Positions 1 through 8,411 of a DNA stretch of 64,000 nt are shown here, one piece after another. The first letter of the stretch is position 1. Every line of letters begins with the position of its first letter. Both the position numbers and the translations under genes were made by a program. Origin of the DNA: an uncultured Roseburia sp. (GTDB taxonomy: Bacteria > Bacillota > Clostridia > Lachnospirales > Lachnospiraceae); NCBI GenBank assembly GCA_947573605.1, contig CANPGM010000011.1, positions 1-64,000 of the forward strand. The letters are read 5' to 3'. The notes beneath the pieces were generated by a model. It ran no database searches and had not been told where the DNA came from. It worked only from the letters and a program-made list of their open reading frames with translations.

Positions 1-27
1 TATAGGAAACTGCGTCGTCAGACGCAT
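1..27 (+). repeat. 27-bp dispersed repeat, copy A
   Basis: These first 27 bases (TATAGGAAA, then a GCGTC/GACGC hairpin, then AT) recur as a reverse complement at 10349-10375 with 24 of 27 bases identical. In both copies a GAGTGC-type hairpin lies further along. The copy may continue off the left edge. It looks like a small intergenic palindromic repeat of unknown function. Confidence 0.6.
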
Positions 28-32
28 ACAAG

Positions 33-54
33 AGAGTGCGAAGCGCTCTTTTTT
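33..54 (+). terminator. Intrinsic terminator of an off-window gene
   Basis: A 7-bp stem (AGAGTGC with GCGCTCT, one G-U pair, GAA loop) is followed directly by a run of T. This fits a rho-independent terminator for a plus-strand gene ending left of the window. Confidence 0.6.
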
Positions 55-162
55 ACCGAATTTATCGGCAAATTGTAGAATAATTTGTCGGTTATGCAAT
101 CTGCACAAAAGTATGTAAAAAAATCGAAATTTATAAAAGAGGCTCTCTTTTGTATCAAAAAG

Positions 163-233
163 TTATCCACATAAAAAAGGCCGAAAAACGCGGAAGATGA
201 AAGTTATACACGAAGTTATTCACATTATCCACA
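163..233 (+). other. Cluster of four DnaA-box-like 9-mers
   Basis: Four 9-mers fit or nearly fit TTATNCACA, all in the same direction: TTATCCACA at 163-171, TTATACACG at 204-212, TTATTCACA at 216-224 and TTATCCACA at 225-233. The last two abut. The surrounding bases 55-430 are AT-rich and hold no convincing gene; a 65-codon frame at 319-516 has no family resemblance and overlaps the promoter of the next gene. No dnaA, dnaN or rpmH is visible, so whether this is an origin, a DnaA-titrating site or a DnaA-controlled regulatory region cannot be decided here. Confidence 0.6.
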
Positions 234-430
234 GAAAGGAAGGTTGAAAACCGGTTTAAAACAAGACGGGAAAAGAATATATGTTTTGTGAAGATATGAT
301 AAAGCGCAAAAATCGGTTTTGCCTGTCAAACGGCAAAGCGGGAATAATAATGTAAAAATATGGAAATATTTTTGTAAAATGTCAGAAAAATATCTGATTG
401 TGCAAAAGAAAAGCGAATGTCAGTTGCAAC

Positions 431-459
431 TTGAAATATTGAAACAGGTTTGCTATACT
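431..459 (+). promoter_or_regulatory. Sigma-A-type promoter, extended -10
   Basis: TTGAAA at 431-436 and TATACT at 454-459 are separated by 17 bp, with TGC directly before the -10. Transcription would start near 466 and drive the WecG/TagA-like gene and the YitT-family gene. The gene at 509 is preceded by AAGGGAG. Confidence 0.7.
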
Positions 460-508
460 TCATACATATGTTTCACTGGAAATGAAAAGAATATCCTAAG
501 GGAGAACT

Positions 509-1189
509 ATGATTAAGAAGATAGATATACTTGGGGTTCCATTGGACAACTATACCGTTCGCGAGGCAATCAGGCAGGTGGAAAGCTACATGGGAAATCA
601 TGTGTTAAATGCGGTTGAAAGCATTTCGCTTAAGATGCTGATTGACTCGGAAAACGATGTCGTTTTAAAAGAGGTAATTAGTTCATTGGATCTTGCAGTA
701 ATAGGGGAAAAGGAAATCATACAGGCTGCCGGGCTCGAAAATATGCAGCGGATTCGCGAAACGGAGGAAAACGATTTTTATTTTGAGTTCTTTAAGCGGA
801 TCGAACGGAATAAGATGAAAGTATTCCTGCTGGGAGAGACGCAGGAAAAGCTATCGGAGCTGAAGGAGGAGCTGGGGCTTGATTTTCCGAAGCTTTTGCT
901 TACGGGAGAATATGCGGTTGCGAATTGTGCAGGCGACCTGGAGGTTGTAATTAACGACATGAATGCCGCGACGCCGGATGTGATTGTATCCGTGCTTCCT
1001 TCGCCGCTTCAGGAACACTTTTTGCGGGAACATAAGGATAAGATGAGCGCGAATCTCTGGTATGGAATAGGCGGGATTCCGATTCGAAAGAAAAAGCATG
1101 TGATTATTTCGGGGATTCAAAGTGTTATGCACCGTATGAGACTGAAAAGCATTATCAGTAAATATCATATGAATAATGAGGAAGAATAG
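509..1189 (+). CDS. Divergent WecG/TagA/CpsF-family glycosyltransferase-like protein
   Basis: This 226-residue protein resembles the WecG/TagA/CpsF fold. The N-terminus (IDILGVPLDNYT), the central VFLLGETQEKL and the SVLPSPLQEHFL segment match family landmarks. The hallmark catalytic elements are missing: the TPN segment is replaced by NAVESISL, the catalytic Asp-Gly motif by LAVIGEKEI, and the C-terminal RAP/EWLYRL block is degenerate. Compare the canonical member at 50660 in this window. It stands alone with a YitT-like membrane gene 2 bases downstream, away from any polysaccharide locus. It may be a non-catalytic relative or have changed substrate. Family assignment is fairly secure; activity is doubtful. 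Confidence 0.65.
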   Translation: MIKKIDILGVPLDNYTVREAIRQVESYMGNHVLNAVESISLKMLIDSENDVVLKEVISSLDLAVIGEKEIIQAAGLENMQRIRETEENDFYFEFFKRIERNKMKVFLLGETQEKLSELKEELGLDFPKLLLTGEYAVANCAGDLEVVINDMNAATPDVIVSVLPSPLQEHFLREHKDKMSANLWYGIGGIPIRKKKHVIISGIQSVMHRMRLKSIISKYHMNNEEE

Positions 1190-1191
1190 TT

Positions 1192-2073
1192 TTGATACAG
1201 AATTTTGTGAATAAGAGATCCGCTTTTTTGGAGTATGTATTTATTATTATAGGAACGGGATTTATTGCGACAGGCGTACAATGCCTCTACGATCCGATTA
1301 ATTTAATTACCGGCGGTTTTTCCGGTCTTGCAATTATTATCAGAAAGCTTTCGCAGAGTGTCATAGAGGGCGGTATCCCGCTCTGGCTTACCAATATTGT
1401 GTTAAACGTTCCTGTGTTTCTGATTGCGCTCAAGGTAAAAGGAAAGAAATTTATCTGGCGGACGCTGATTGGGACGCTGCTTTTATCCGCATGGCTCTAT
1501 GTGATACCGCGGGTTGATTTAACGCAGGGGGATTATATTCTTGCCGCGGTGTTCGGCGGCTGTATCAGCGGAATCGGGATGGGACTAGTGCTGATGGCGA
1601 GGGCGACGACCGGCGGTACGGATATGGTAGCGACTGTCATCCAGCATTTTTTAAGACAGTATTCGATTGTTCAGATAATGCAGATTCTCGACGGCCTTAT
1701 TGTGTTATGCGGCCTTTACGTATTCGGAATCAAAGCCGGAATGTATGCGATTGTTGCAATTTTTATTACAACAAAAGTCTCAGACGGCCTGATGGAGGGC
1801 TTTAAATATTCCAAAGCGGCGTTTATCATAACTTCGAAATACGAAGAAGTCGCAAAACGGATTTTAGAAGACATGGACCGCGGCGTAACCGGATTATTTG
1901 CAAAAGGGATGTATTCCGGGGATGAGAAATGTATGCTTTACTGTGTAGTATCCAAAAAGGAGATTGTTCAGGTAAAAGAAATCGTTGCACGGCTTGACCC
2001 GCGTGCATTCGTCATTGTTTCGGATGCCAGGGAAGTGCTCGGCGAGGGGTTTTTGGAGTATACGAGAAAGTAA
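1192..2073 (+). CDS. YitT-family membrane protein (DUF161/DUF2179)
   Basis: This 293-residue protein starts with TTG two bases after the preceding stop, so the pair is probably translationally coupled. The N-terminal two thirds carries about five hydrophobic segments with glycine-rich repeats such as LITGGFSGLAIII and ARATTGGTDMVA, typical of YitT. The last ~80 residues (AAFIITSKYEEVAKRI...) form the soluble DUF2179 domain. YitT proteins are widespread in Firmicutes and their substrate is not established, so no function is assigned. A strong terminator follows. Confidence 0.85.
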   Translation: MIQNFVNKRSAFLEYVFIIIGTGFIATGVQCLYDPINLITGGFSGLAIIIRKLSQSVIEGGIPLWLTNIVLNVPVFLIALKVKGKKFIWRTLIGTLLLSAWLYVIPRVDLTQGDYILAAVFGGCISGIGMGLVLMARATTGGTDMVATVIQHFLRQYSIVQIMQILDGLIVLCGLYVFGIKAGMYAIVAIFITTKVSDGLMEGFKYSKAAFIITSKYEEVAKRILEDMDRGVTGLFAKGMYSGDEKCMLYCVVSKKEIVQVKEIVARLDPRAFVIVSDAREVLGEGFLEYTRK

Positions 2074-2144
2074 AGTCCGTACCTGCCGCATGGAATTTGT
2101 GAACTATGCATATAGGCAAAATTATTAATTTTGTGTTAAAAATT

Positions 2145-2187
2145 GAGGAAATGCATAAAAAAGTGTGCATTTCCTCTTTCTTTTTTT
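2145..2187 (+). terminator. Intrinsic terminator after the YitT-family gene
   Basis: A perfect 11-bp stem (GAGGAAATGCA with TGCATTTCCTC, 10-base loop) is followed by a T-rich tract. It separates the first transcription unit from the regulator gene at 2345. Confidence 0.85.
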
Positions 2188-2344
2188 GCAATCTTGCATT
2201 AATATAGAGATTGGGTATTTTTATTTTCGGAGGAAAGGACAAAATCTTTTGTGAAAGTTGTCTATGGCACAGAAATAATTGGGAGGGGTGTGTCAGAATC
2301 CGAATACCGTTTCAGACAGAAACAATATTAAAGGAGTATAGCAT

Positions 2345-3433
2345 ATGATATCGAACCAGATACTTCAGAACACAATTGACGGACTGAAGGGAATTACAAG
2401 AATTGATTTATGTATTATTGACGTAGAAGGCAAGGTACTTGCAGCTACATTCCCGGATGCGGACAAATATGTGGAAGCCGCACACGCGTTTGTAGGTTCT
2501 CCTGCAGACAGTCAGGTAGTAAACGGAATTCAGTTTTTTAAGGTTTTTGACGAGCACCAGTTAGAGTACGTACTGTTAGCCGGAGGCGACAGCGAAGACG
2601 TATACATGGTGGGGAAAATTGCCAGTTTTCAAATTCAGAATCTTTTGATAGCATATAAGGAAAGATTTGATAAGGATAATTTTATTAAGAATCTGCTGCT
2701 GGATAATCTGCTTTTGGTAGATATCTATAACAGGGCTAAAAAGCTGCATATTGATACGGAAGTGCGCAGGGTTGTGTTTATCGTTGAAACGAACCGGGAT
2801 AAGGACGGAAACGAGCTGGAAAAGATCCGTGGAATTTTTGGGGGAAAATCAAGGGATTTTGTAACGGCGGTTGACGAAAAAAACATTATTGTCGTGCGAG
2901 AGGTGGCGGATAACGAAACCTATGACGACTTGAACAGGACGGCGGAAGTGATTGCAAACCTGTTTCGTCCGGATATCGACAGCGACGTACATGTGGCCTA
3001 CGGAACAATTGTAAACGAAATCAAAGAAGTGTCGCGTTCTTATAAAGAAGCAAGAATGGCGCTTGACGTGGGAAAAATTTTCTTTGAGGATAAGGATGTT
3101 ATCGCATACTCTACATTGGGAATCGGACGATTGATCTATCAGCTCCCGATTCCGCTGTGCAAGATGTTTATTAAAGAAATCTTCGACGGAAAGTCCCCGG
3201 ATGATTTTGACGAGGAGACATTGATTACCATTAATAAATTTTTTGAAAACAGCCTGAATGTATCGGAAACCTCAAGGCAGCTTTATATCCACAGAAACAC
3301 GCTTGTATACAGGCTTGACAAGCTGCAGAAATATACGGGGCTTGATCTGCGCGTCTTTGAGGACGCCATTACGTTTAAGATAGCGCTTATGGTTGTAAAG
3401 TACATGAAGTATATGGAAACACTGGATTACTAG
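2345..3433 (+). CDS. CdaR/PucR-type transcriptional regulator
   Basis: This 362-residue protein has the layout of CdaR/PucR regulators. An N-terminal sensory region (about 1-130) begins ISNQILQNTIDGLKGI, a central region follows, and the C-terminus (about 295-350) is a PucR-type helix-turn-helix with FFENSLNVSETSRQLYIHRNTLVYRLDKLQ. AAAGGAG precedes the ATG. Members of the family sense sugar diacids or purine intermediates, but no catabolic gene is nearby. Instead ftsE starts 12 bases downstream, so it could be co-transcribed with the division and wall-hydrolase genes. The ligand and regulon cannot be told from sequence. Confidence 0.8.
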   Translation: MISNQILQNTIDGLKGITRIDLCIIDVEGKVLAATFPDADKYVEAAHAFVGSPADSQVVNGIQFFKVFDEHQLEYVLLAGGDSEDVYMVGKIASFQIQNLLIAYKERFDKDNFIKNLLLDNLLLVDIYNRAKKLHIDTEVRRVVFIVETNRDKDGNELEKIRGIFGGKSRDFVTAVDEKNIIVVREVADNETYDDLNRTAEVIANLFRPDIDSDVHVAYGTIVNEIKEVSRSYKEARMALDVGKIFFEDKDVIAYSTLGIGRLIYQLPIPLCKMFIKEIFDGKSPDDFDEETLITINKFFENSLNVSETSRQLYIHRNTLVYRLDKLQKYTGLDLRVFEDAITFKIALMVVKYMKYMETLDY

Positions 3434-3444
3434 AGGAGGGAGCA

Positions 3445-4128
3445 ATGATAAAGTTAGAGCACGTCAGTAAGTCGTACTCTGCCGGAATACCGGCGTTAAA
3501 TGATGTCAGTATAAGTATTGAAGAAGGAGAGTTCGTATTTGTCGTCGGCGACAGCGGATCGGGAAAATCGACGCTGATAAAGCTTCTGTTAAAGGAGCTG
3601 GAGCCGACGGAAGGTACGATAACGATAAACGGAAGAAAGCTGAATCGTATCAAACGCAGACAGATTCCGAAATTCCGCAGGAACATCGGAGTGGTTTTTC
3701 AGGACTTCCGATTATTGAAGGACCGGAATATCTATGATAACGTAGCGTTTGCACAGAAAGTGGTCGGAGAATCAAGCCGTGCGATTCGAAAGAACGTGCC
3801 GAGTATGCTTTCAATGGTGGGTCTTGCCGCAAAATACCGCTCCTATCCGAAACAGCTTTCCGGAGGAGAACAGCAGAGAGTCGCAATTGCCAGGGCATTG
3901 ATTAACGAGCCGAAAATTCTGCTTGCCGACGAGCCTACGGGGAATCTTGACAGTAACAATGCATGGGAGATCATGAAACTTTTGGAGGAAATCAACGGCC
4001 GCGGGACGACGGTTGTGGTAGTAACGCACAATATGGAGATTGTGAAGGCGATGAATAAGCGCGTCATCACGGTGCAGAAAGGCGTTGTCACTGAGGACAG
4101 CGAGGGTGACGGCTTCGATGAGGATTAG
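3445..4128 (+). CDS. ftsE: Cell-division ABC ATPase FtsE
   Basis: This 227-residue ATPase has Walker A GDSGSGKST (about 35-43), Q-loop VVFQDFRLL, signature LSGGEQQR, Walker B ILLADEPTGNLD and the H-loop VVVTHN. Length and sequence fit FtsE. With FtsX it forms a membrane complex that uses ATP-driven shape changes to switch on periplasmic or extracellular peptidoglycan hydrolases. GAGGGAG lies before the ATG. Its last 11 bases overlap ftsX, and a coiled-coil M23 hydrolase, the expected partner, follows ftsX. Confidence 0.95.
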   Translation: MIKLEHVSKSYSAGIPALNDVSISIEEGEFVFVVGDSGSGKSTLIKLLLKELEPTEGTITINGRKLNRIKRRQIPKFRRNIGVVFQDFRLLKDRNIYDNVAFAQKVVGESSRAIRKNVPSMLSMVGLAAKYRSYPKQLSGGEQQRVAIARALINEPKILLADEPTGNLDSNNAWEIMKLLEEINGRGTTVVVVTHNMEIVKAMNKRVITVQKGVVTEDSEGDGFDED

Positions 4129-5026
4129 TACTTTTTTTTATACAATCATTCAGGGATTAAAAAATATCTGGAAAAATCTGATGTTTTCCGTTGCGTCGAT
4201 TGCGACGATGACGGCGTGTATTTTTCTGTTCGGACTCTTTTATATTATTGTGACAAATTTTCAGTCGATGGTAAAGGAAGCGGAATCCGGCATTGCAATT
4301 ACGGTACTTTTTGACGAGGGGATCTCTCAGGAACAGATTGAAGAAATCGGCCGTCTGGTTGACCAGAGAGTGGAGGTTTCCCGCTATGAGTTTATTTCCG
4401 CCGAACAGGCATGGGAAACCTGCAAGCAGGGTTACTTCAAGGGGCATGAGGAAGTTGCGGAAGTATTCGCAGATGATAATCCGCTGGTAAATTCGGCCAG
4501 CTATGCGATTTATATGAACGATATATCCATGCAGGATACACTTGTTACATATCTGGAATCTGTGGAAGGCGTGCGTCAGGTAAATAAGTCGGCGGAAATT
4601 GCCAACACGCTGACGGATTTTAATAAGCTGATCGGTTATGTTTCCGCCGGAATCATTATTATTCTGCTTGGCGTAGCGATCTTTTTAATAAGCAATACGA
4701 TTACAGTCGGTATATCGGTCCGCAGGGAAGAAATCGGAATTATGAAACTGATCGGGGCGACGGATTATTTTGTAAGAGCGCCATTTGTAGTAGAGGGAAT
4801 CGTAATCGGATTAATCGGCGCAGCTATCCCGCTCGGTATCTTATATATATTATATGGAAAGATTATTGTCTATATCGGAGATAAATTCAGTTTTATCAGT
4901 AAAATGATGAATTTCCTTCAGGCCGAGGAAGTATTTCGGACACTTGTTCCGGTAGCGCTGATTCTTGGTGTAGGTATCGGTTTTATCGGAAGTCATATTA
5001 CGATAAGAAAGCATTTGAAGGTATAA
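4118..5026 (+). CDS. ftsX: Cell-division membrane protein FtsX
   Basis: This protein has 302 residues from the ATG at 4118 (MRISTFFYTIIQGLKN), chosen because FtsX proteins begin this way; the same frame is open back to 4085. One N-terminal membrane helix (about 22-45) is followed by an extracellular loop domain of ~125 residues and three C-terminal helices (about 170-195, 220-245, 275-300). It lacks ATPase motifs. It carries FtsE's conformational signal across the membrane to a coiled-coil hydrolase. The start overlaps the end of ftsE by 11 bases, which suggests coupled translation and fixed stoichiometry. Confidence 0.93.
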   Translation: MRISTFFYTIIQGLKNIWKNLMFSVASIATMTACIFLFGLFYIIVTNFQSMVKEAESGIAITVLFDEGISQEQIEEIGRLVDQRVEVSRYEFISAEQAWETCKQGYFKGHEEVAEVFADDNPLVNSASYAIYMNDISMQDTLVTYLESVEGVRQVNKSAEIANTLTDFNKLIGYVSAGIIIILLGVAIFLISNTITVGISVRREEIGIMKLIGATDYFVRAPFVVEGIVIGLIGAAIPLGILYILYGKIIVYIGDKFSFISKMMNFLQAEEVFRTLVPVALILGVGIGFIGSHITIRKHLKV

Positions 5027-5032
5027 ACGCCT

Positions 5033-6343
5033 ATGAAAAACATATTCTATTTAAAAAGAATTGCGGCAACGGGATTGCTGATTCTTCTGACAGCGGGAAT
5101 GACCGTGCACGCCGCTTCCGGTTCCGACGATCCGCAGGCCGCCGGTTTAAAAGGGAACGGCGCTCAGGCGGGCGCCTCCGGCTCAGGGACCGTTTCCGGT
5201 TCGCAAAGTTCCGGTAATAATACGTCCGGTTCAAAACAGGAGGATTCGGATAGCAAGACGCTTACGGATGCCAAAAAGGAGAAAGAAGCATTAGAACAGC
5301 AGCTTGCGAATGCGAAGAAAACGCTCAGTAATCTGAAAGAGTCCAAAGGCGGCATCGAGGAAAATTTAAGAGAGCTGCACGCAAGTCTGATTCAGATATC
5401 CGAACGGATTGCGGGATTAGAGCAGCAGCTCGCACAGAAAAATAACGAGCTGGAAGCTGCGAGAATTGAGCTTGCAGGAGCGAGGGAAAATGCCGACAGG
5501 CAGTATCAGGACATGAAAGTCCGGATTCAGTTTATGTATGAAAACGGACAGAGCACCTTTATGGAAATGCTGCTTTCCTCCGGTACGATTGCGGAATTTC
5601 TAAATTCTGCAGAGTATATTTCGCAGATAGAACAGTATGACAGGTCAAAGCTTGAGGAATATCAATCGGTGATTGCCAGAGTGGAGGCTGCGGAAGCGCA
5701 GCTTGAAAAGGATTACGAAGAGATTGAGATTTTAAAAGCGGATGTGGAAGAAGAAAAGGCTGCGGTCGCGGAGCTGATGCGCCAGAGAGAAACGGAGCTG
5801 GCCGGTATTAAGAACAATATTTCGGAAGCGATGTCGGAAGCGGAATATTTTGAAGCCGAATTAAAGGCTGCGGAGGAGCTGATTGCGGAAATTATACGAA
5901 TCGAGGCGGAAAAGCGGGCGGCAGGAATTACAGACAGTCCGTATTCCGGCGGTGTGTTTACCTGGCCGTGTCCGAGCAGTCAGACAATTACAAGCAATTT
6001 TGGTCCGAGAAATTCACCGACGGCAGGCGCGTCTTCCGATCACAAAGGGATTGATATCGGAGCTTCTTACGGCGCGGATATTGTTGCCGCGGCGCCGGGA
6101 ACCGTAAAGGCCGCAACATACAGCAGTACCGCGGGAAATTACATTATGATTGATCATGGCGGCGGGCTGTATACCGTTTATATGCATGCTTCTTCTCTGG
6201 TTGCATCGGTGGGTGATACCGTATCGGCCGGGCAGCTAATTGCAAAAGTCGGAAGTACGGGAATTTCTACGGGAAATCATCTGCATTTCGGCGTTTCGTT
6301 AAATGGAAGCTATGTCAGTCCCTGGAATTATCTGGGGAATTAA
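5033..6343 (+). CDS. Secreted coiled-coil murein hydrolase, M23 family (EnvC/CwlO-type)
   Basis: This 436-residue protein has a signal peptide (about 1-27, ending VHAA), a Ser/Gly-rich linker to about 70, and a long coiled coil (about 75-295). The conserved hairpin insert MKVRIQFMYENGQST...EFLNSAEYISQI is at about 160-200. A C-terminal M23/LytM domain (about 305-436) carries the zinc motifs HKGID and HLHFG. It would cut peptide cross-links in peptidoglycan. Six bases separate it from ftsX, which matches the known FtsEX-hydrolase pairing (EnvC, PcsB, CwlO). The coiled coil is paralogous to that of the SleB-domain protein at 31265. Confidence 0.92.
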   Translation: MKNIFYLKRIAATGLLILLTAGMTVHAASGSDDPQAAGLKGNGAQAGASGSGTVSGSQSSGNNTSGSKQEDSDSKTLTDAKKEKEALEQQLANAKKTLSNLKESKGGIEENLRELHASLIQISERIAGLEQQLAQKNNELEAARIELAGARENADRQYQDMKVRIQFMYENGQSTFMEMLLSSGTIAEFLNSAEYISQIEQYDRSKLEEYQSVIARVEAAEAQLEKDYEEIEILKADVEEEKAAVAELMRQRETELAGIKNNISEAMSEAEYFEAELKAAEELIAEIIRIEAEKRAAGITDSPYSGGVFTWPCPSSQTITSNFGPRNSPTAGASSDHKGIDIGASYGADIVAAAPGTVKAATYSSTAGNYIMIDHGGGLYTVYMHASSLVASVGDTVSAGQLIAKVGSTGISTGNHLHFGVSLNGSYVSPWNYLGN

Positions 6344-6425
6344 GGTTGGAATAAACGCTTTTTACCCGTGAAAAGCCGTTAATGCGGCGGAATGAGAGAA
6401 AAATGAAGCGGGGAAAGCATTGTTT

Positions 6426-6473
6426 AGAGGGTATCCCACCCATTGTATTTTATTATGGGATACCCTCTTTTTC
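6426..6473 (+). terminator. Intrinsic terminator after the M23 hydrolase
   Basis: A perfect 13-bp stem (AGAGGGTATCCCA with TGGGATACCCTCT, 17-base loop) ends in a short T run. It closes the ftsE-ftsX-hydrolase unit. The next gene's ribosome binding site lies just beyond, so some read-through is possible. Confidence 0.85.
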
Positions 6474-6502
6474 CCATATATATAGAGAAGGAGGCAGCGC
6501 AG

Positions 6503-7852
6503 ATGGGAATTGGGATGGATGATCAAAATGACGGGGGGTATCAGAATAACGGGATGTATCCTTATTCGGGATTTCCGGGCGGCATGAACCTGCCGCCGCA
6601 GAAAAAACAAAAGAGCAGAATCGGGCTTGGAATATTAATCGGCGTATTGGGAACGGTTTTTCTCGGAGGGCTTTCGATTGGGGCTGCCTGTCTTGCTACA
6701 AATACGCAGATTGTATTTGCCGATCGAGGGGTTCAGGAACAGCAGGCGGACACGTCGGAGAAGTCGATTTTAGACGCGGAAGCGATAGCAAAAATCAGAG
6801 AACTGACTGCTTATGCATATCTCTACTATTATGACGACGTGGAGACGGATGAATTAAAGGACGGCATGTATTCCGGACTTTTGACCGGGCTGGGCGACCG
6901 TTACTCCGTTTATTACAATGAAGAAGACTACAAGGCTTTGCAGATAAGCACGACAGGGCAGTATTACGGAATCGGAGCGGGATTGAAACAGGATCAGGAT
7001 ACAATGGTAGTTACCGTAAACCGTGTTTATGAGGGAACGCCTTCGCATGAAGCGGGGTTAAAAAAAGACGACGTGATTCTTTCGGTGGACGGCACGGAAA
7101 GTACCAGTATGGAAGTTACAGAGCTTGTCAAAATCATCCGCGGAGCGGAAGGGACAACCGTACACTTAGAAGTTTACAGACCCTCGACCGGTGAGAATCT
7201 TGCTTTTGACGTAGAACGGAAAGACATTACGCTTCCAAGCGTCGAGTATGAAATGCTGGAGAACCAGATCGGATACATCCGTATCGACTCTTTCGAAAAA
7301 GAGACGGCGCATCAGTTTGAAAATGCGGTGGCCGATTTGACCGGACAGGGAATGCGGGCGGTAATTTTCGACGTTCGTTACAATCCGGGCGGTCTGGTAA
7401 GTTCGGTTTCCACAATTTTAGACGATATTCTGCCGGAAGGACTGCTTGTCTATATTGAGGATAAATACGGGAACCGTGAGGATTATACTTCGGACGAAGA
7501 GAAAAAGATGGAGCTGCCGATAGCGGTTCTGATTAACGGAGACAGCGCAAGCGCCGCGGAAATATTTGCCGGCGCAATTAAGGACTATGAATACGGTACG
7601 CTTATCGGAACGAAGACGTTCGGAAAAGGAATTGTCCAGACGATCTTTCCGCTTGAGGATGGAGACGCCGTTAAGCTTACGACGGCAAAATATTTTACAC
7701 CGAAGGGAAATTATATTCACGGAGTCGGAATCGAGCCGGATCTGGAATTAAAATATGAGTATCTTGACGAAGACGGGGTAGAATATGAAAAGGAGTATGA
7801 TAATCAGATATTAAAAGCAATAGAGGTATTAACGGAAGAGTTAGGGGATTAA
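6503..7852 (+). CDS. S41-family C-terminal processing peptidase with PDZ domain
   Basis: This protein has 449 residues from the ATG at 6503, which has GAGAAGGAGG upstream; an earlier ATG at 6443 lies inside the terminator. The Gly/Asn-rich cytoplasmic N-terminus (to about 35) is followed by one membrane helix (GLGILIGVLGTVFLGGL). A linker and a PDZ domain (about 145-235) lead into the S41 protease domain, with catalytic serine in NGDSASAAEI and lysine in TKTFGKG. Ctp proteases trim extracytoplasmic proteins, often wall hydrolases or their regulators. A role in turnover of the neighbouring M23 hydrolase is plausible but unproven. Confidence 0.92.
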   Translation: MGIGMDDQNDGGYQNNGMYPYSGFPGGMNLPPQKKQKSRIGLGILIGVLGTVFLGGLSIGAACLATNTQIVFADRGVQEQQADTSEKSILDAEAIAKIRELTAYAYLYYYDDVETDELKDGMYSGLLTGLGDRYSVYYNEEDYKALQISTTGQYYGIGAGLKQDQDTMVVTVNRVYEGTPSHEAGLKKDDVILSVDGTESTSMEVTELVKIIRGAEGTTVHLEVYRPSTGENLAFDVERKDITLPSVEYEMLENQIGYIRIDSFEKETAHQFENAVADLTGQGMRAVIFDVRYNPGGLVSSVSTILDDILPEGLLVYIEDKYGNREDYTSDEEKKMELPIAVLINGDSASAAEIFAGAIKDYEYGTLIGTKTFGKGIVQTIFPLEDGDAVKLTTAKYFTPKGNYIHGVGIEPDLELKYEYLDEDGVEYEKEYDNQILKAIEVLTEELGD

Positions 7853-7854
7853 CA

Positions 7855-8355
7855 ATGAAAGGACCGGTTTATCGTATTGCGACGGGACTGCTGGTATTGG
7901 CCTGGATGGCAGTGATTTACTGTTTTTCCGCACAGAATGCGGATTTGTCGGGCAGCATCAGCGGGAATGTCTGCGACGGAATCGTATCAACCGTAAACGA
8001 TGCGTTTCGAATGAACATGACGGAACAGGAAGTAACCGCCGCTGCCGACCGGATGGAATTTCCGGTGAGGAAAATGGCGCATATGTTTGAATTTGCTGTT
8101 TTGGGAATTTTTTCGTTTGCATTTTTTCATGGCGTTACAACAAAAGAAAGAAGGAAATATTTGTATTCGGTGCTTACTGTAATCGTTTACGCGTCTGCGG
8201 ATGAGCTTCATCAGTTTTTCAGCGACGGAAGGGCGGCAAGAGTTTCGGATGTACTGATTGATACCGCAGGGGCATTGCTCGGACTTGCATTCTTGTATTT
8301 TATTTTGAAATTTGTTAGAAGTCGTTGCGAAATGCGGCCGTATCCCGTAAAATAG
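7855..8355 (+). CDS. VanZ-like membrane protein
   Basis: This is a 166-residue membrane protein. It has an N-terminal helix followed by CFSAQNADLS, the RKMAHMFEFAVLG segment, and the family signature SADELHQFFSDGRAARVSDVLIDT (split over two helices) near 115-140. VanZ-like proteins are common in Firmicutes; the founding member gives low-level teicoplanin resistance, but most have no known function. It begins two bases after the protease stop and is probably in the same transcript. Confidence 0.85.
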   Translation: MKGPVYRIATGLLVLAWMAVIYCFSAQNADLSGSISGNVCDGIVSTVNDAFRMNMTEQEVTAAADRMEFPVRKMAHMFEFAVLGIFSFAFFHGVTTKERRKYLYSVLTVIVYASADELHQFFSDGRAARVSDVLIDTAGALLGLAFLYFILKFVRSRCEMRPYPVK

Positions 8356-8411
8356 CAGTATATGGTGCAGCGTTTTGTACCGTAAAAAATAAGGGTAAAG
8401 AGGTGATAACT

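Noticed and set aside
319-516. 65-codon plus-strand frame before the first gene
   Set aside because: It spans the promoter at 431-459, resembles no known protein and overlaps the start of the gene at 509.
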